This document shows positions 51,001 through 62,169 of a DNA stretch of 64,000 bases, in pieces. This DNA is from Dasyornis broadbenti (Eukaryota > Chordata > Aves > Passeriformes > Dasyornithidae): contig VZRN01002962.1 in assembly GCA_013397935.1 (NCBI GenBank), positions 868,614 to 932,613 of the forward strand, written 5' to 3'. The first letter of the stretch is position 1; every line of letters begins with the position of its first letter. A program made the position numbers and the translations under genes. Below the pieces are notes generated by a model. The model made no database searches. It was not told where the DNA came from and saw nothing but the letters and a program-made list of their open reading frames with translations.

Positions 51001-54000
51001 AGTATGCCAGATCACAAGAAAAACCTGCTTTGGAGTGGTAGCAGAGTACATTCGTTTGTGCTTAAGAAACTCCTTCTTTTTGGAAAGATTCCCTGAACTT
51101 CAAGTAAGGATCTTTAGCTTTATGTTGTATACATGTAATTAAGAAAGGACTAAAATTTTAATCTTGCAAGAGCTTTACTGTGTTATTCAATATTCAATAT
51201 CAAATCCAACAAACCCACAGAATCAAACAATTGTGACAACAGCAAATACCACACTCAAAATACACAAAGACCAAGAAAATAGGTGGAGAAAGACCTACTC
51301 TAAATTATCTGAAAGAAAATGAAAAATTACTTAACTCTAAATTATCTGAAAGAAATGAAAAATTACTCAGATAAAGACAATAGTCAGTACAAATGGTCAG
51401 TTTCTCCAAGCACAGCCAGGACCAGCCTCTCACACTTTAACTTCAGAACTGAGGTAACATATAAACAGCCCATGCTGCCTGCTTAGACAAACTGTCAGAG
51501 ACTTGCAGGCCTTATGGGATAATGCACAGCACTATACAGGAACCAGAGTTAAGAAGTTCATTTCTTGTTTATGGCAGCAGGACAGACAACCAGACCTGAG
51601 TAAAAGCAGCCAGTTCCCTCAAGAGAAGGAATAAGGCAAGGAAGCTAAGATGGCAGAGTTTAAGCTGTGGTTAAAGAAATATCAGCTATGAACTTGCTAA
51701 AACAAATGAATCATCACTCTTTAAACTTAATGCAAAAGTCAGACGGCACAATTTCAAGCACTGACCAAGTGGAACACTACTATTCAACATACAGCACTTA
51801 GGCCACTTGTGACAGCTTTCTTGACTCTATTTTAAGAAAAATTACCACACTTGGCTATGAAGTCACATTTGAGAGGTATCACTAGCACAGTATGTGAACA
51901 TCAGCTGCAATGCATCTGCAAAACAATATTCATACTGCATCTGAGCAGCATAAAACCAGTGCATCTCAATACTATTTTACTAAGCCTCTCCTAGGCTCCT
52001 GTACAAAGACCTATGATTATGTAACACCTGTGTTTCATTTTCTTGAATAAAACAGAACTGGCAACAGAGATGCAGCCTAGTCACAGAGCAACAACAATCA
52101 CAGAATGGTTTGGGCTTGAAGATACCTTTGTGGATCACCTCTACACCATGGGCAGGGACATCTATCACTTGATCAGGTTGCTCAAAGCCCCATTTGCTTT
52201 CATTTGAACGCTTCAAATGAAAGCAAATTCACAACTTCTCTGGGCAATCTGTTCTAGTGTCTCACCATCTTCCTCATAAAGAATTTCTTCATATCCACTC
52301 TAAACTTACCTTCTTTCAAAATCATTGTTCCTTGTCACTACAGACCCCAATAAAGTCTCTCTCCATCATTCCTATAAGCCCCTTTCAAACAGTTAGAGGC
52401 CACAGTAAGCTCTCCCTGAAGCCTTCTCTTCTCCAGGTTGAACAACCCCAACTCTCTCAGCCTGCCTTCATGGAAGGGGTGCTCCAGCCCTCTGCTCATA
52501 TTCATGGCCCTCCTCTAGACCCGATCAAACAGATTCATACTTTTCTTGTGCTGAGGAGCCCAGAGCTGGATGCAGCACTCCACGAGTGGTTTCACCAGAG
52601 CAGAGTAGAGGGGCAGAATCCCTTCCCTCTACCAGCTGGTCACTGCTTTTTATGCAGCCCAGGTGACAACTGGCTTTCTGGGGTGCAAGGGCACATTGCT
52701 AGCTCATGTCCCATTCTCATCCCCCCCGTAGCCCAAGTCCTTCTAACCTGTTCATCCCCAGCCTGTATTGGTGTTGGGAATTGCCATAACCCAGGTGCAG
52801 GACCTTGCACTTGGCCTTGTAGAACTTTACGAGGTTCACGTGGACCCAGTCCTCAAACCTGTCAGGATCCCTCTGGATGGCATTCCTTTCCTCAAGCAAA
52901 GCAACTGCAACACTCAGCTTGGCGTCATCAGCAAACTTGCTGAGGGTGCACTCGATCGTCTGTCTGTGTCATTGATGGAGATGTTTAACAGCACTGGTTC
53001 CAGTCCAATCCCTTGAAGAACACTGCTCGTTCCTGCTTTTCACTTGGACATTGACTCACTGACTCTAAGTGTCTGGAAGCAGCCACCCAGCCAGGTCCTT
53101 ATCCATCAAATCCATCTCTTTCCAATGTAGAGGTAAGAATTCTGAAGGAACCCTACCAAGAGCCTTAACAGAAGTTCAGGTAGGTGACATCAGCAGCTCT
53201 TTCCTCATCTGCTGATGCAGTCACTCTACCACAGAAGGCCACTAAGTTAGTCACGTCTGATTTGCCCCTGGTGAAGCCATGTTGAGCAGTTTACAACAGG
53301 AAAGTTTAAGCAGGAAACTGTCTATGCAAAATGATCCTGAGCCAAAACATTCAAAGAGACTACTTCTCTTGGTCCAGGAAGGCAAAAAGCATGCAAAAAA
53401 AAAATCTCAGCAGACTCTGTGTTATGAGAACCCAAACAGAGAAAACCCTTAATGGAAAAATGATGCTGTTAAAAATCAAGCACTGAAAAAAATTTCAGTA
53501 CATAACTAACCAGAACTTCTGCTGAGGATAATGCTATTTAAATCAAATCCCAGACTTTCATACCCCTTTGATTTACAGAATTTTTCACAGTTTATGTTCT
53601 TCACCTATATCATGATTCATGAAGCAACTGTGATTTCAAGGAGACTATTCAGACTATCAGTTCTAAGAAACAAACAAACAAACAAAAAAAAAGAATGAAA
53701 AGAAAATCTCACATTCATTTGCTCTAGGGAAAATTTTTTCAGTGGATGAGAAACACTAGTAACTTTTATTTGCACAACGGACATTTAGCAATTTTACTGC
53801 AATTAGAAACACAGGATTTAACTGAAAAGAAAAAAGCCACCTTGCTCTGGAGTTCCTCCCATTTACGTTTTGAACTTACTTTTTTAGTTTTCTGGAAATA
53901 CAGTTCTGGAAAAGCATGAAACCAGTATGCCAACTGTAAGATGTAGAAAAACTTCATTTGAAACCTGTACAATACAGCAAGAATTGAAGAATATTACTTA

Positions 54001-54778
54001 TTATGAATGAACTTAAAACATTACAGAAGCTTCCAGTGAAGTCATTTTATCCCTGTCTCTTAAAGAAAGTAAAAATACAGATCCTTCCTGCCAGCCAACT
54101 CTAAACTAGTATTTTTTAAAACAAAATCATTAAAACAAAACTTGCAAAAACTTAATTCTTTAAGTAATAGCCTACAGAAAAAGAACTTTGTATGCTACAA
54201 GAATCAAGAGCCCACATAAATATGACCCAAAACACATTAGTGACTAGTACAGTTTTGCAAACTACTTATTCTACACAGATTGTACATGACACAGCCTAAG
54301 CTCAAAACACTCCCTCCTCTCCCCCAGCAATCCTCTAAGGAAGAGGTCTTACGGAATCAGAGTGTGCGGATAGTCCCTCCACAGAGAGGTTGGATCTGAT
54401 ATATAGTTCTCCTAAAAAAAGAAAAGAACAAACAAAAAACCCCAATAAACTCTCCAAGATGTTACTTTTTGTCAGAAATACTCGACATACACGTACACAT
54501 TTACATATATGCACATGTGTACAAACAAAAATGCACACATTTACATACACAAGTAAAAGCTGCAGATCTATAATTTTTTTTTAAAAAAAACCCCCAAGAA
54601 ATCACAAATAAACAAAACCAAACTAGCCCAGACAACAAATCCCGAAAACAAAAGACAGTTGCACCGGCTTAGGAAAATAAAAAGCAACCAAACAAATCAA
54701 GTGATCATTCAAGACAAAATGCCCTTATGAGATGGAAATTATTCCATATTTTCCAGCAGATATTATGTTAAAATAAAA

Positions 54779-54809
<31 letters not shown>

Positions 54810-56372
54810 TCACACTCTTCCCTTTCTGTGGAGCTAAGCTCATACACATCCAGCCACATGCAAAGAGTATGTCACCTTAAAGCACACATTGCCCTGAGGC
54901 TACATCAATCTGGCCATATACCCATTCCCTAGGCTCCAGAACGATATGTATGGTGTTTTCTAAACATTTATTTTATGTTAATAAACTAACACAAAAAACC
55001 CTACAGAGAATTAAGTACCATAACAGAGTTAAATAGTTTTACCTTATTCAGTTTGACAGTAAATCAACTGTTAAACTGAACAACAGTACTGTTACTGAGC
55101 AACAGTAACACTACTGACTTTATACTCAGCTATGACAACCCACACAGAATCCTTAAACTTGTCCCCACTTTAAAATTAAAAGCAGCTAAAAATAGAAAAA
55201 TAAGCACAAACCATATGTATCATCAACATAAGGGAATTTTTTGAAATCTCATAATACAAACAGACGAGAAGGCATACTTACAGAGACAAGAATACTCGTT
55301 CCCCAAACACAGGAGAAAAGGTAGAATGCACTAAGTTGCCCAGACTCATTGAACTTGCTATGCTTTGTTTTTGAAAAGTGCATTTTCCTGTTAATTTTCT
55401 GAAATGAAAGTCCGCTGTTATTTTATATGTTGCAACTCTTAACATTTATTTGGTAACTGCATTAGAATATCTAAAAGTTTTAATGCATGTTTTTACAGTT
55501 AAAAACTTTAATGCCAAAGTTTACTTTTAAGTTAATAGTCTTAAAGTCTAATTAAAACCTGACAATTATTGTGATGAAAGGAATATTTTGTACTTACATC
55601 CAGTACATACTCCTGAATTATAGCATGTATGATTATTGCTACAAGCATGTAAAAGAAAATTGTAGCCAAGTCTTTGATGCCATAGTAATAGAGAGAGATT
55701 GTTTCTGCAGATTGTTCTTCTAAAAGACAAACAGAATTAACTGTTAGGCACCAGTACAGCTTAATGGTTAATAACTTTATTTCTCAGACCGAAACCTTTC
55801 AGACAGAAGTAACTTGTAGTCAGCTGAACAAATAAAAGTCAAGTTAAACTGCCACCATGAACGAGGTCACTACAGTGTTTATAGTTATCTTCTCCATCAC
55901 ATCACAAACTCAATTTGACTCTGGAAAGGTCCTATAAAACTAAAAACTTAAGTGCACTGAGGAAGCTACTCCAAATACACTGAAAGTGGACAATAAAAAT
56001 ATGTTAAAACTATCACCCCACTCTGACTATTAAAGATTGTCACTTGCAAAGCCAGAGTAAGAATTCACATGAACTTAACCACCAGTCAGTCGGTGTTTTA
56101 GCAGAGATGACGAAACCAGCAGAACAGAAACACTGTCTCTAACCTAATTAGTTAAAACAGTGTTTTAATAAAAACAAAGTGCAATCCTTGAAAGCTGCTC
56201 GTTATCCATTCAAATTGACAAATTCCATTCCTGTCAAGTCTAGGAAGCATGGCATACTAATAAGGTGTGATACACTGTCTCATAACTAACCTACTACAAG
56301 ATACATACCTGTGGCAGGAATGGTAACATTATACTGAAGTGTAACAAAAATGACGGCTGCTTTTGCTGTAAT
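45016..56372 (-). CDS. TRAM1: TRAM1, translocating chain-associated membrane protein 1 (exons 2-11; exon 1 in gap)
   Basis: TRAM1 is a multi-spanning ER membrane protein next to the Sec61 channel. It contacts signal sequences and transmembrane segments and aids their transfer into the bilayer. Exons from 5' to 3' on the minus strand: 56372-56309, 55719-55598, 55398-55282, 54411-54353, 53964-53880, 50325-50255, 50165-50061, 49488-49345, 48428-48268 and 45089-45016. All ten have AG acceptors; the nine internal ones have GT donors. The phases join without a frame error, giving 333 residues plus stop. The family is about 374 residues, so about 41 (exon 1) are missing and must lie in the 58515-59300 gap. 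The protein shows the luminal sequon QYNVT, the TLC (TRAM-LAG1-CLN8) domain from KFNESGQLSAF to about the end of exon 9/start of exon 10, several hydrophobic helices, and a basic, Ser-rich cytosolic tail ending RKDKSS. No stop or frameshift is seen, so the gene looks intact. TRAM2 and TRAM1L1 are excluded by the close match to TRAM1 throughout and by the eleven-exon structure. Confidence 0.97.
46673..46686 (+). repeat. (CA)7 microsatellite in TRAM1 intron 10
   Basis: Seven CA units between exon 11 and exon 10. Confidence 0.9.
48268..48428 (-). CDS. TRAM1: TRAM1 exon 10
   Basis: Encodes the last membrane helix (SVLASICMTQAFMMWKFINF) and the start of the basic cytosolic tail (LRRWREHSSS, then a Lys-rich part). 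The phase-1 end joins exon 11 as G|AA. Confidence 0.97.
49345..49488 (-). CDS. TRAM1: TRAM1 exon 9
   Basis: Encodes a long hydrophobic helix (FSLWAVLFVLGRLLTLILSV) followed by FGLARAEDQQLNFSTGNFN, the conserved stretch near the end of the TLC domain. Joins exon 8 as GG|A and exon 10 as AG|A. Confidence 0.97.
50061..50165 (-). CDS. TRAM1: TRAM1 exon 8
   Basis: Encodes THLGLVLLVLHYFVEFLFHI then SRLFYFSDEKYQKG, the His/Glu-containing core helix of the TLC domain. Confidence 0.97.
50255..50325 (-). CDS. TRAM1: TRAM1 exon 7
   Basis: Encodes EDIFRQIVYIGLYLFHIAGA then YLL. Starts in phase 0 directly after the exon 6 end and finishes with AA, completed to Asn by exon 8. Confidence 0.97.
51297..51367. 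repeat. Short tandem duplication in TRAM1 intron 6
   Basis: Two adjacent copies of a 36-37-base unit (starting ACTCTAAATTATCTGAAAGA) differ by a one-base A deletion and a few end changes, so the duplication is young. Confidence 0.85.
52098..53290 (-). mobile_element. CR1 LINE copy in TRAM1 intron 6
   Basis: Reverse-orientation CR1, that is, same direction as TRAM1 transcription. It starts at the tail (ATCACAGAATGGTTTGGGCT), runs through the 3' UTR (CCTGAAGCCTTCTCTTCTCC) and into the 3' part of ORF2 (near 52.75-53.29 kb). The coding part is broken. It carries a 16-base perfect hairpin at 52193-52227 that is foreign to the CR1 consensus as I know it. The 228-codon plus frame at 52257-52943 is antisense to the element and not a gene. 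Confidence 0.9.
53880..53964 (-). CDS. TRAM1: TRAM1 exon 6
   Basis: Encodes FQMKFFYILQLAYWFHAFPE then LYFQKTKK, a TLC-domain helix with the conserved WFHAFPELYFQK motif. The first G completes the exon 5 Pro codon (CC|G). Confidence 0.97.
54353..54411 (-). CDS. TRAM1: TRAM1 exon 5
   Basis: Encodes ENYISDPTSLWRDYPHTLI and two bases of Pro, a hydrophilic loop within the TLC domain. An alternative AG three bases further in would drop the Glu, but the phase fits the longer form. Confidence 0.95.
54774..54810 (+). repeat. A-rich tract in TRAM1 intron 4
   Basis: About 37 bases of A with scattered T and G on the plus strand. On the transcribed strand it is a T-run. Confidence 0.9.
55282..55398 (-). 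CDS. TRAM1: TRAM1 exon 4
   Basis: 39 whole codons encoding KINRKMHFSKTKHSKFNESG then QLSAFYLFSCVWGTSILVS. This is the cytosolic basic loop and the first helix of the TLC domain. Confidence 0.97.
55598..55719 (-). CDS. TRAM1: TRAM1 exon 3
   Basis: Encodes EQSAETISLYYYGIKDLATI then FFYMLVAIIIHAIIQEYVLD. This holds a luminal segment, a second membrane helix, and the tyrosine-rich YYYGIKDLAT motif. Confidence 0.97.
56309..56372 (-). CDS. TRAM1: TRAM1 exon 2
   Basis: Encodes ITAKAAVIFVTLQYNVTIPA then T, plus one base. It is the end of the first membrane segment and the glycosylation sequon NVT. With 41 residues assigned to exon 1, this Asn falls at position 56, the known glycosylated residue in the human protein. 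It starts in phase 0. Confidence 0.97.
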
Positions 56373-58514
56373 CTGAAAGAGGAAAAACCAAAATTGCTAT
56401 AAATTCTCATGGAAATAAACTACATTAAACTGAAAGCATTTGCCCATAGTTTTGGCACTCTTGCCCAGCATGTTAGTCTCCTCCCAAAAAAAAGGATCAA
56501 CTCACATTATCTCACCACTGCACCTGACTTTCCAAAGGCAGCACACACATTGTGTGGTCTCTACAGGCTTGTTTACAGAATACTCAACCTGACAAATGAA
56601 AGATCCTTGAAAATGCTACTTACAAACAGCATTTTCTACAATAATAAAATGAAAAAATATGCTACAATTCTGTCCTCAGTCCATACTGTACTATTACATT
56701 AACAGAATGTACAATATCATGGGTCTCTAGACCATGATGCATTGAACATTGGCTGAGAATAAACTTTATTTAAAAGTACTTTTTTTATTTGAAAAAAATT
56801 GGAAGTCAGTTATCATATTCATAAATCTGTGGGTGATCTGAAAAATGTGGACGGAGAAGGAAAAAAGGCATAAAGAACAGAAAATTATTTCAGGCCAGTG
56901 GGATAGCAACTCAGTACAGTTAGCATTCTTTTGACCCTGGGGATCCTATGGCAAGAAGCATAAAACAAATTAAATTTAGCAGTAGTGGTACTACCCCTTT
57001 ATGATGGGCTGTCAGAAAAAACCCAGAATGAATAAAAGCAATTTGAACAGAAGATGTCCTAATGGCTTTCCTTGGGGGAAGGATATTCTAAACCCCCCAA
57101 CAAATAAGATGGAGTACAAGTTCTTATTTGTCAGTAAGCATAAACTTATTTTTAACTATAACACATCTTTGCTGAATCCCAGCATGAATCAACATGCCTT
57201 AACTGAGAGGGAAACATAACTGTGCTTTACCATATTCACGATCAGATGGTTTCTTATTGCTGTAAAAACCCAGCGTCTATGTGGTAATTAATAGGGCCAA
57301 CAAAAAAATCAAGCTACTTTAGGAAACCTGGAAGGACACACTGTGTGTCTGAAGATAATGATTAGCTTACTACCAGTATTAATTATCATTCACAGGAAGT
57401 GAGATTTTTAAAACCAGTGCTTTGTCAACAAGCCCTAGGTTTTCTATGAAACCCTGAATACGTGGCAGACTGTTCAGTCCATGTAACTTCAGGGAATCCA
57501 ACTAGTTCGCTTCAATTAGTGAAGTTGCCTCGGGCTCCCTATTCACCAATTCAAAACAGTACTCAATTCTGAATTGCCCTTTGAAGGCTCTGTCAGCTAC
57601 TCTCAATACTGATTCAATTGTACAAGTCAGGCAGTATGAACACCTTACCATGCCAACATTAACCACAGCAAGTGATTTCCAAGACCTATATCAAAGTATT
57701 TTAAAAATTGCAACATACCGCATCTGTACCAACAATGACACATGTCCTTTTTACGCCAAGTTAGAAAACACTGTAGGTTAAAAAAACTGGAAACAAAAGA
57801 ATTCAGCACATTCAATCCCCCATAGCTTCTAACCGTACCAGTACTACTGTTAATACAGTAAGCCCGATGCAGGCACAGAAAGTAACGGTTTAGGTTCACC
57901 TCTTTAGTTTCATTCCCCAGAAAACCACCATATAACAGCCGTCTTGGTGATTTTTGATAGCAAACCGAAACACAACAGCTTAGCTGCTCTGCCCTGTTTT
58001 TACTTTTCATATATATATCTCTATCTATCTTCTCCCTAACTCCACTGGCCTTTAGTGCTAAGCCATACCAACAGCTGGATAAAACCATCCTGAAAACCAT
58101 CCCTATAACAAAAAGGTCCACCACCCTTAACAAATGTCTAAAATACCTGAAAAACTCGGTCAACAGTGACTTGCTTCGATGATCAGCGATCTTAGATCAC
58201 TGATAACATTTCGGGAGTCACACAGATAAGTTACCTTTCCAGTGCCAAAAAGGCACGTTTAAAAACATCTGCATTCAACGTGGGGGCCCAGAGAGCGGAG
58301 GGCCTGCAGCAGGGCCAGCCCTCAGGCCGGAGGGAGAGCTCCCCTCGGCCGCTGACAAACCTCGGCGCATCTCCGAGGCGGGCGGAGGCGCCCAGCCCAG
58401 GCGAACGGCGCCTCGAGCAGCGGGAGCCCCGGGATGCTCGGTGGGCGGTGCGGGGGCGCGGGCAGGGGGACCCGAGCGGCGGCCGTAAAGATAAGGACAC
58501 GTCACCGCTGCTCT

Positions 58515-59300
58515 NNNNNNNNNNNNNNNNNNNNNNNNNNNNNNNNNNNNNNNNNNNNNNNNNNNNNNNNNNNNNNNNNNNNNNNNNNNNNNNNNNNNNN
58601 NNNNNNNNNNNNNNNNNNNNNNNNNNNNNNNNNNNNNNNNNNNNNNNNNNNNNNNNNNNNNNNNNNNNNNNNNNNNNNNNNNNNNNNNNNNNNNNNNNNN
58701 NNNNNNNNNNNNNNNNNNNNNNNNNNNNNNNNNNNNNNNNNNNNNNNNNNNNNNNNNNNNNNNNNNNNNNNNNNNNNNNNNNNNNNNNNNNNNNNNNNNN
58801 NNNNNNNNNNNNNNNNNNNNNNNNNNNNNNNNNNNNNNNNNNNNNNNNNNNNNNNNNNNNNNNNNNNNNNNNNNNNNNNNNNNNNNNNNNNNNNNNNNNN
58901 NNNNNNNNNNNNNNNNNNNNNNNNNNNNNNNNNNNNNNNNNNNNNNNNNNNNNNNNNNNNNNNNNNNNNNNNNNNNNNNNNNNNNNNNNNNNNNNNNNNN
59001 NNNNNNNNNNNNNNNNNNNNNNNNNNNNNNNNNNNNNNNNNNNNNNNNNNNNNNNNNNNNNNNNNNNNNNNNNNNNNNNNNNNNNNNNNNNNNNNNNNNN
59101 NNNNNNNNNNNNNNNNNNNNNNNNNNNNNNNNNNNNNNNNNNNNNNNNNNNNNNNNNNNNNNNNNNNNNNNNNNNNNNNNNNNNNNNNNNNNNNNNNNNN
59201 NNNNNNNNNNNNNNNNNNNNNNNNNNNNNNNNNNNNNNNNNNNNNNNNNNNNNNNNNNNNNNNNNNNNNNNNNNNNNNNNNNNNNNNNNNNNNNNNNNNN
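58515..59300. other. Assembly gap (786 n) hiding TRAM1 exon 1
   Basis: Every base is n. The missing first coding exon (start codon and about 40 further residues ending in phase 0) must lie here, as none is seen in the readable flanks. Confidence 0.85.
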
Positions 59301-59422
59301 CCGCCGCCCGCAGCGCCCCTGCTGGCCGGCGGCGCCCGCGCTCCGCCCGCCCCGGCGTGGAGAGGACAGCGCCCGCCAGTTCAAACCCACCAACCCGGGG
59401 CGTGGCGTGGTCGGGGCTTGTC

Positions 59423-59466
59423 AGCCGAGCCGAGCCGAGCCGTGTCGTGTCGTGTCGTGTCGTGTC
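59423..59466 (+). repeat. Two abutting pentanucleotide repeats
   Basis: (AGCCG)4 at 59423-59442 is followed without a break by (TGTCG)4 TGTC at 59443-59466. Both lie in the CpG-rich area upstream of TRAM1. Confidence 0.95.
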
Positions 59467-59900
59467 ACCTGGGCAGTGGTGCTGCGTCCCTGGCAGCGCC
59501 GGCCGGATACTCGCTGGCGGTAGCCCGAAGCCCGCGCTGGGCACCGGCCCAGCTTCACTCTCCTACCGAGGCAACGGCGACAGAAAAAGACCGTGGATCC
59601 CCTCCGGGATCGCGGAAGAGACGCGACCTAACAGAGCAGGCTGCCCCCGCTTCGGGTCGGGCCGGACTCCACTTCCCCGCTGGCACCGCCAGCTATCCAG
59701 ATTCACCATTGATGACTCTCTCCTCCCCCGGGGGTTCTGGCTAAGTTTTCAGCCTTACTACCAGACCCCTGCCAGCTGGGGTCCCGGGAGGCGTACGGAG
59801 GAGGCCGTGCTCGCTGGGCTCGTTCTGGGTACGGCTAAGCGACAGCACAGGCGTCCCCAGGCCGGCATCGAGTTCTGCTCACACGGTACTGTGTAGCCAG

Positions 59901-61940
59901 AAAGAACAGTAACAGTAACAAGATGTCCAATTCCAAGAAAGCAGGCGGGAAAAAAACCCCACTAACCTGGAAGGACAGAGGGATGAGAGGCTAGATGACG
60001 ATTAAAAAACCCAACCCCGTAACAGAAGGCTCTTGCCAGGTTAAAACAATGAAGAAAAACATCCAGGCTGAATTCAGTCCTTGATCCCTTGCAAAATTCC
60101 TGCTGTGTTTATTTATTAAATCTTTTGTCAGGTAGATACTCTCAGCGGATACATGGAAAAGAAATACAAAGAAACTGACTAGTTTATAGCTGAAATATAG
60201 TGTTGTCAGATGACTTCTGCTGCCAGCAGCTAATGAATAAAGGGCAAGAAGTTAAGGTGCAGCTATTTGGTATTGCTTTGCTTTGCCTGAATTGAGAGCA
60301 TGCACCAAGTCCATTGTATGTGCTGTTTTAAATAGGTTGATTTCTTCCAACTGTACGGAGCAGTGACTCATGGAACAGACTGATCAGTGTAGGACCAGGT
60401 TTTTCAGCTATGAAACACCTTCATCAGCTGTGTAGATGCTCAAAGGTTTTCAGTGAATTTATCATGAGACAGCTATATTTGGTGTCTGGAGATGATCTAG
60501 GACACAAAAATACAGAAAAAGCTATAGAAAAATTTCCCTTCACAGCTGGATTTTAAAAAAAGTTTAAACAGAAACATTCTTATTTTTGTCCCAAGATTTT
60601 TTATATTCTAGAAATGCCTTAATCCCCTGTCTCCACCAGTATTTTGTAAATGTAAAGTAAGTAGAACATGATTTCAACAATAACAATGTGAAAGTACATC
60701 CCTGATTGCATACAATATAATCATGGATGTAACACTGCACCTGTGAAATACACTGGGTTGGAATAAAAATTGGGCTCCTTTATGCAATATAAGTTTGCAT
60801 CTATTTCCCACATCAGACTTAAAAGAAATCAGGCCACCTCATCTCCACAGAACATAACAAAAAGGACTTAACTGGGACGAGACCCGCTCTCCTCAAGCTT
60901 TAATCAGCAAGTACGAGTGCCTGGCTAGATAGCCTGTCACACAGGCCTTCGGTTTCAGCTTGGCTGTGTGTTTGTCCTGATGATACACTGTAAACTGCTA
61001 GAAATGGAAAACAAGGCAACCTCTTGCCTCACCTGAAGTTTCCACACCTTCCTTTTATCAGGAGTTTACTCTTCTGCCACATGAAGTTTTGTATGGCTCT
61101 TTAGGCAAAGTGGGATGATCATCCCTCAGTCTGCTGCTTGCCATGGATGACTGGTCTATGTTTGCCAGGTTTCTTTCCAGAAATCCGTATTTTCCAAAAC
61201 TAGGCTTCAAAATGATCACACTATTTAGGAAGGAAGTTCCCTACAATCTGAATCAGGGGGAGTTTCTGGCATCTTATCACAGAAGCCACCATCATATGTG
61301 TGTGTGTGTCCCAAAACCTTGCCAACCAATCCAAATACAGCACTTCAGATGGCAAAACTGTGCAGACTTTGGCAGGAAGCGTATTAGGGCACCTGCAGTA
61401 ACAAGACACAAACAGAGCAATACCTTTTCTATTTGGCAACCTTTCCTGAGTTTACTTGTCATCAAACATGCTTACAGACAGAACCAGGAACAATATTCTA
61501 AAACAAATATAAATAAGCAAATTAGCAAGAAACAGAACGGAGAACTTCAAGAAGATTATACCTACCATCAAATTTCTAGGTCTTAAACACAATAAAAGAT
61601 GTTGCCTCTAAGGACAGGTTCTTGAAATTAGCTGGCAGGAAGGCTGGAAACATGATTTGTGCTTTCTCCAGCTTCTGTCCCCAGCTGTTTAGAAAGTTAT
61701 CCTAGCAACTGGTAATCAGCCCTTCTAACCTGATAAGACAGAAATAGCCGCCTCTCTTCTTTTTATTTGTAACTTTTAATGCATTCTGCATTGTGTGTTC
61801 ACACAAGGGATATGAACAGGCTAATCCCCATTTTTATACTTACATGGCATATAGCTTACATTGCCATCCTTTTAAAATAAACATTCCATTTGACATAATC
61901 AACAAGGAGCCTTGAGACATTTTTAACATGCCATAGCAAA
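59901..61940. other. Intergenic, no gene seen
   Basis: AT-rich with a short (TG)n at 61297-61309. A 147-codon plus frame (61143-61586) has no recognisable domain, and no splice-site or conserved content supports it. Confidence 0.5.
61297..61309 (+). repeat. (TG)n microsatellite
   Basis: Six and a half TG units. Confidence 0.9.
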
Positions 61941-61950
61941 GTATCTTTTA

Positions 61951-62166
61951 TTATATATACATCTTAGTAACAGTGCAATTTCTGCTCTTAATATTCTGAA
62001 GGCACCATACATGATCATTAATGACTCGTCCGGTTAAACAGCCCTTTTCCTTGGGATTTTCTGAAGACATCAGGCATTTGCTGCAGCAGAGCACAGAACA
62101 TGGAGTTCTTTGCATTCTCTTGCTTTCTTCGCTGTCTTCAAGTTCCAACAATTCTTTAATTGGATT
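61951..62166 (-). CDS. Candidate 3'-terminal exon of an unknown minus-strand transcript
   Basis: An open stretch of about 72 codons begins right after an AG (GGCTTTAG|AATCCAATTAAAG), which also closes the upstream frame with TAG, so it could be entered only by splicing. It reads NPIKELLELEDSEESKRM and continues with a cysteine-rich part (TPCSVLCCSKC). It ends in a TAA that overlaps an AATAAA signal, followed by a T/G-containing stretch. The polypyrimidine tract is poor and I know no protein like this. LACTB2, the expected neighbour upstream of TRAM1, does not match. It may be chance or part of a non-coding transcript. Confidence 0.2.
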   Translation of the reverse strand, partial: NPIKELLELEDSEESKRMQRTPCSVLCCSKCLMSSENPKEKGCLTGRVINDHVWCLQNIKSRNCTVTKMYI

Positions 62167-62169
62167 CTA

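Larger units (their letters stand above)
58275..59900. promoter_or_regulatory. TRAM1: CpG island at the 5' end of TRAM1, interrupted by a gap
   Basis: GC-rich, CpG-dense sequence flanks the gap on both sides (58275-58514 and 59301-59900), in contrast to the AT-rich intron to the left and intergenic DNA to the right. Position relative to exon 2 makes this the TRAM1 promoter and first exon region on the minus strand. The transcription start itself is probably in or just right of the gap. No TATA box is evident near the edges. Confidence 0.75.

Noticed and set aside
52257..52943. 228-codon plus-strand frame
   Set aside because: Lies antisense inside a CR1 copy in a TRAM1 intron.
58231..59896. 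Long open frames (372-538 codons) on both strands across the CpG island
   Set aside because: Most of each frame is translated n; the readable ends are GC-rich non-coding sequence with no domain.
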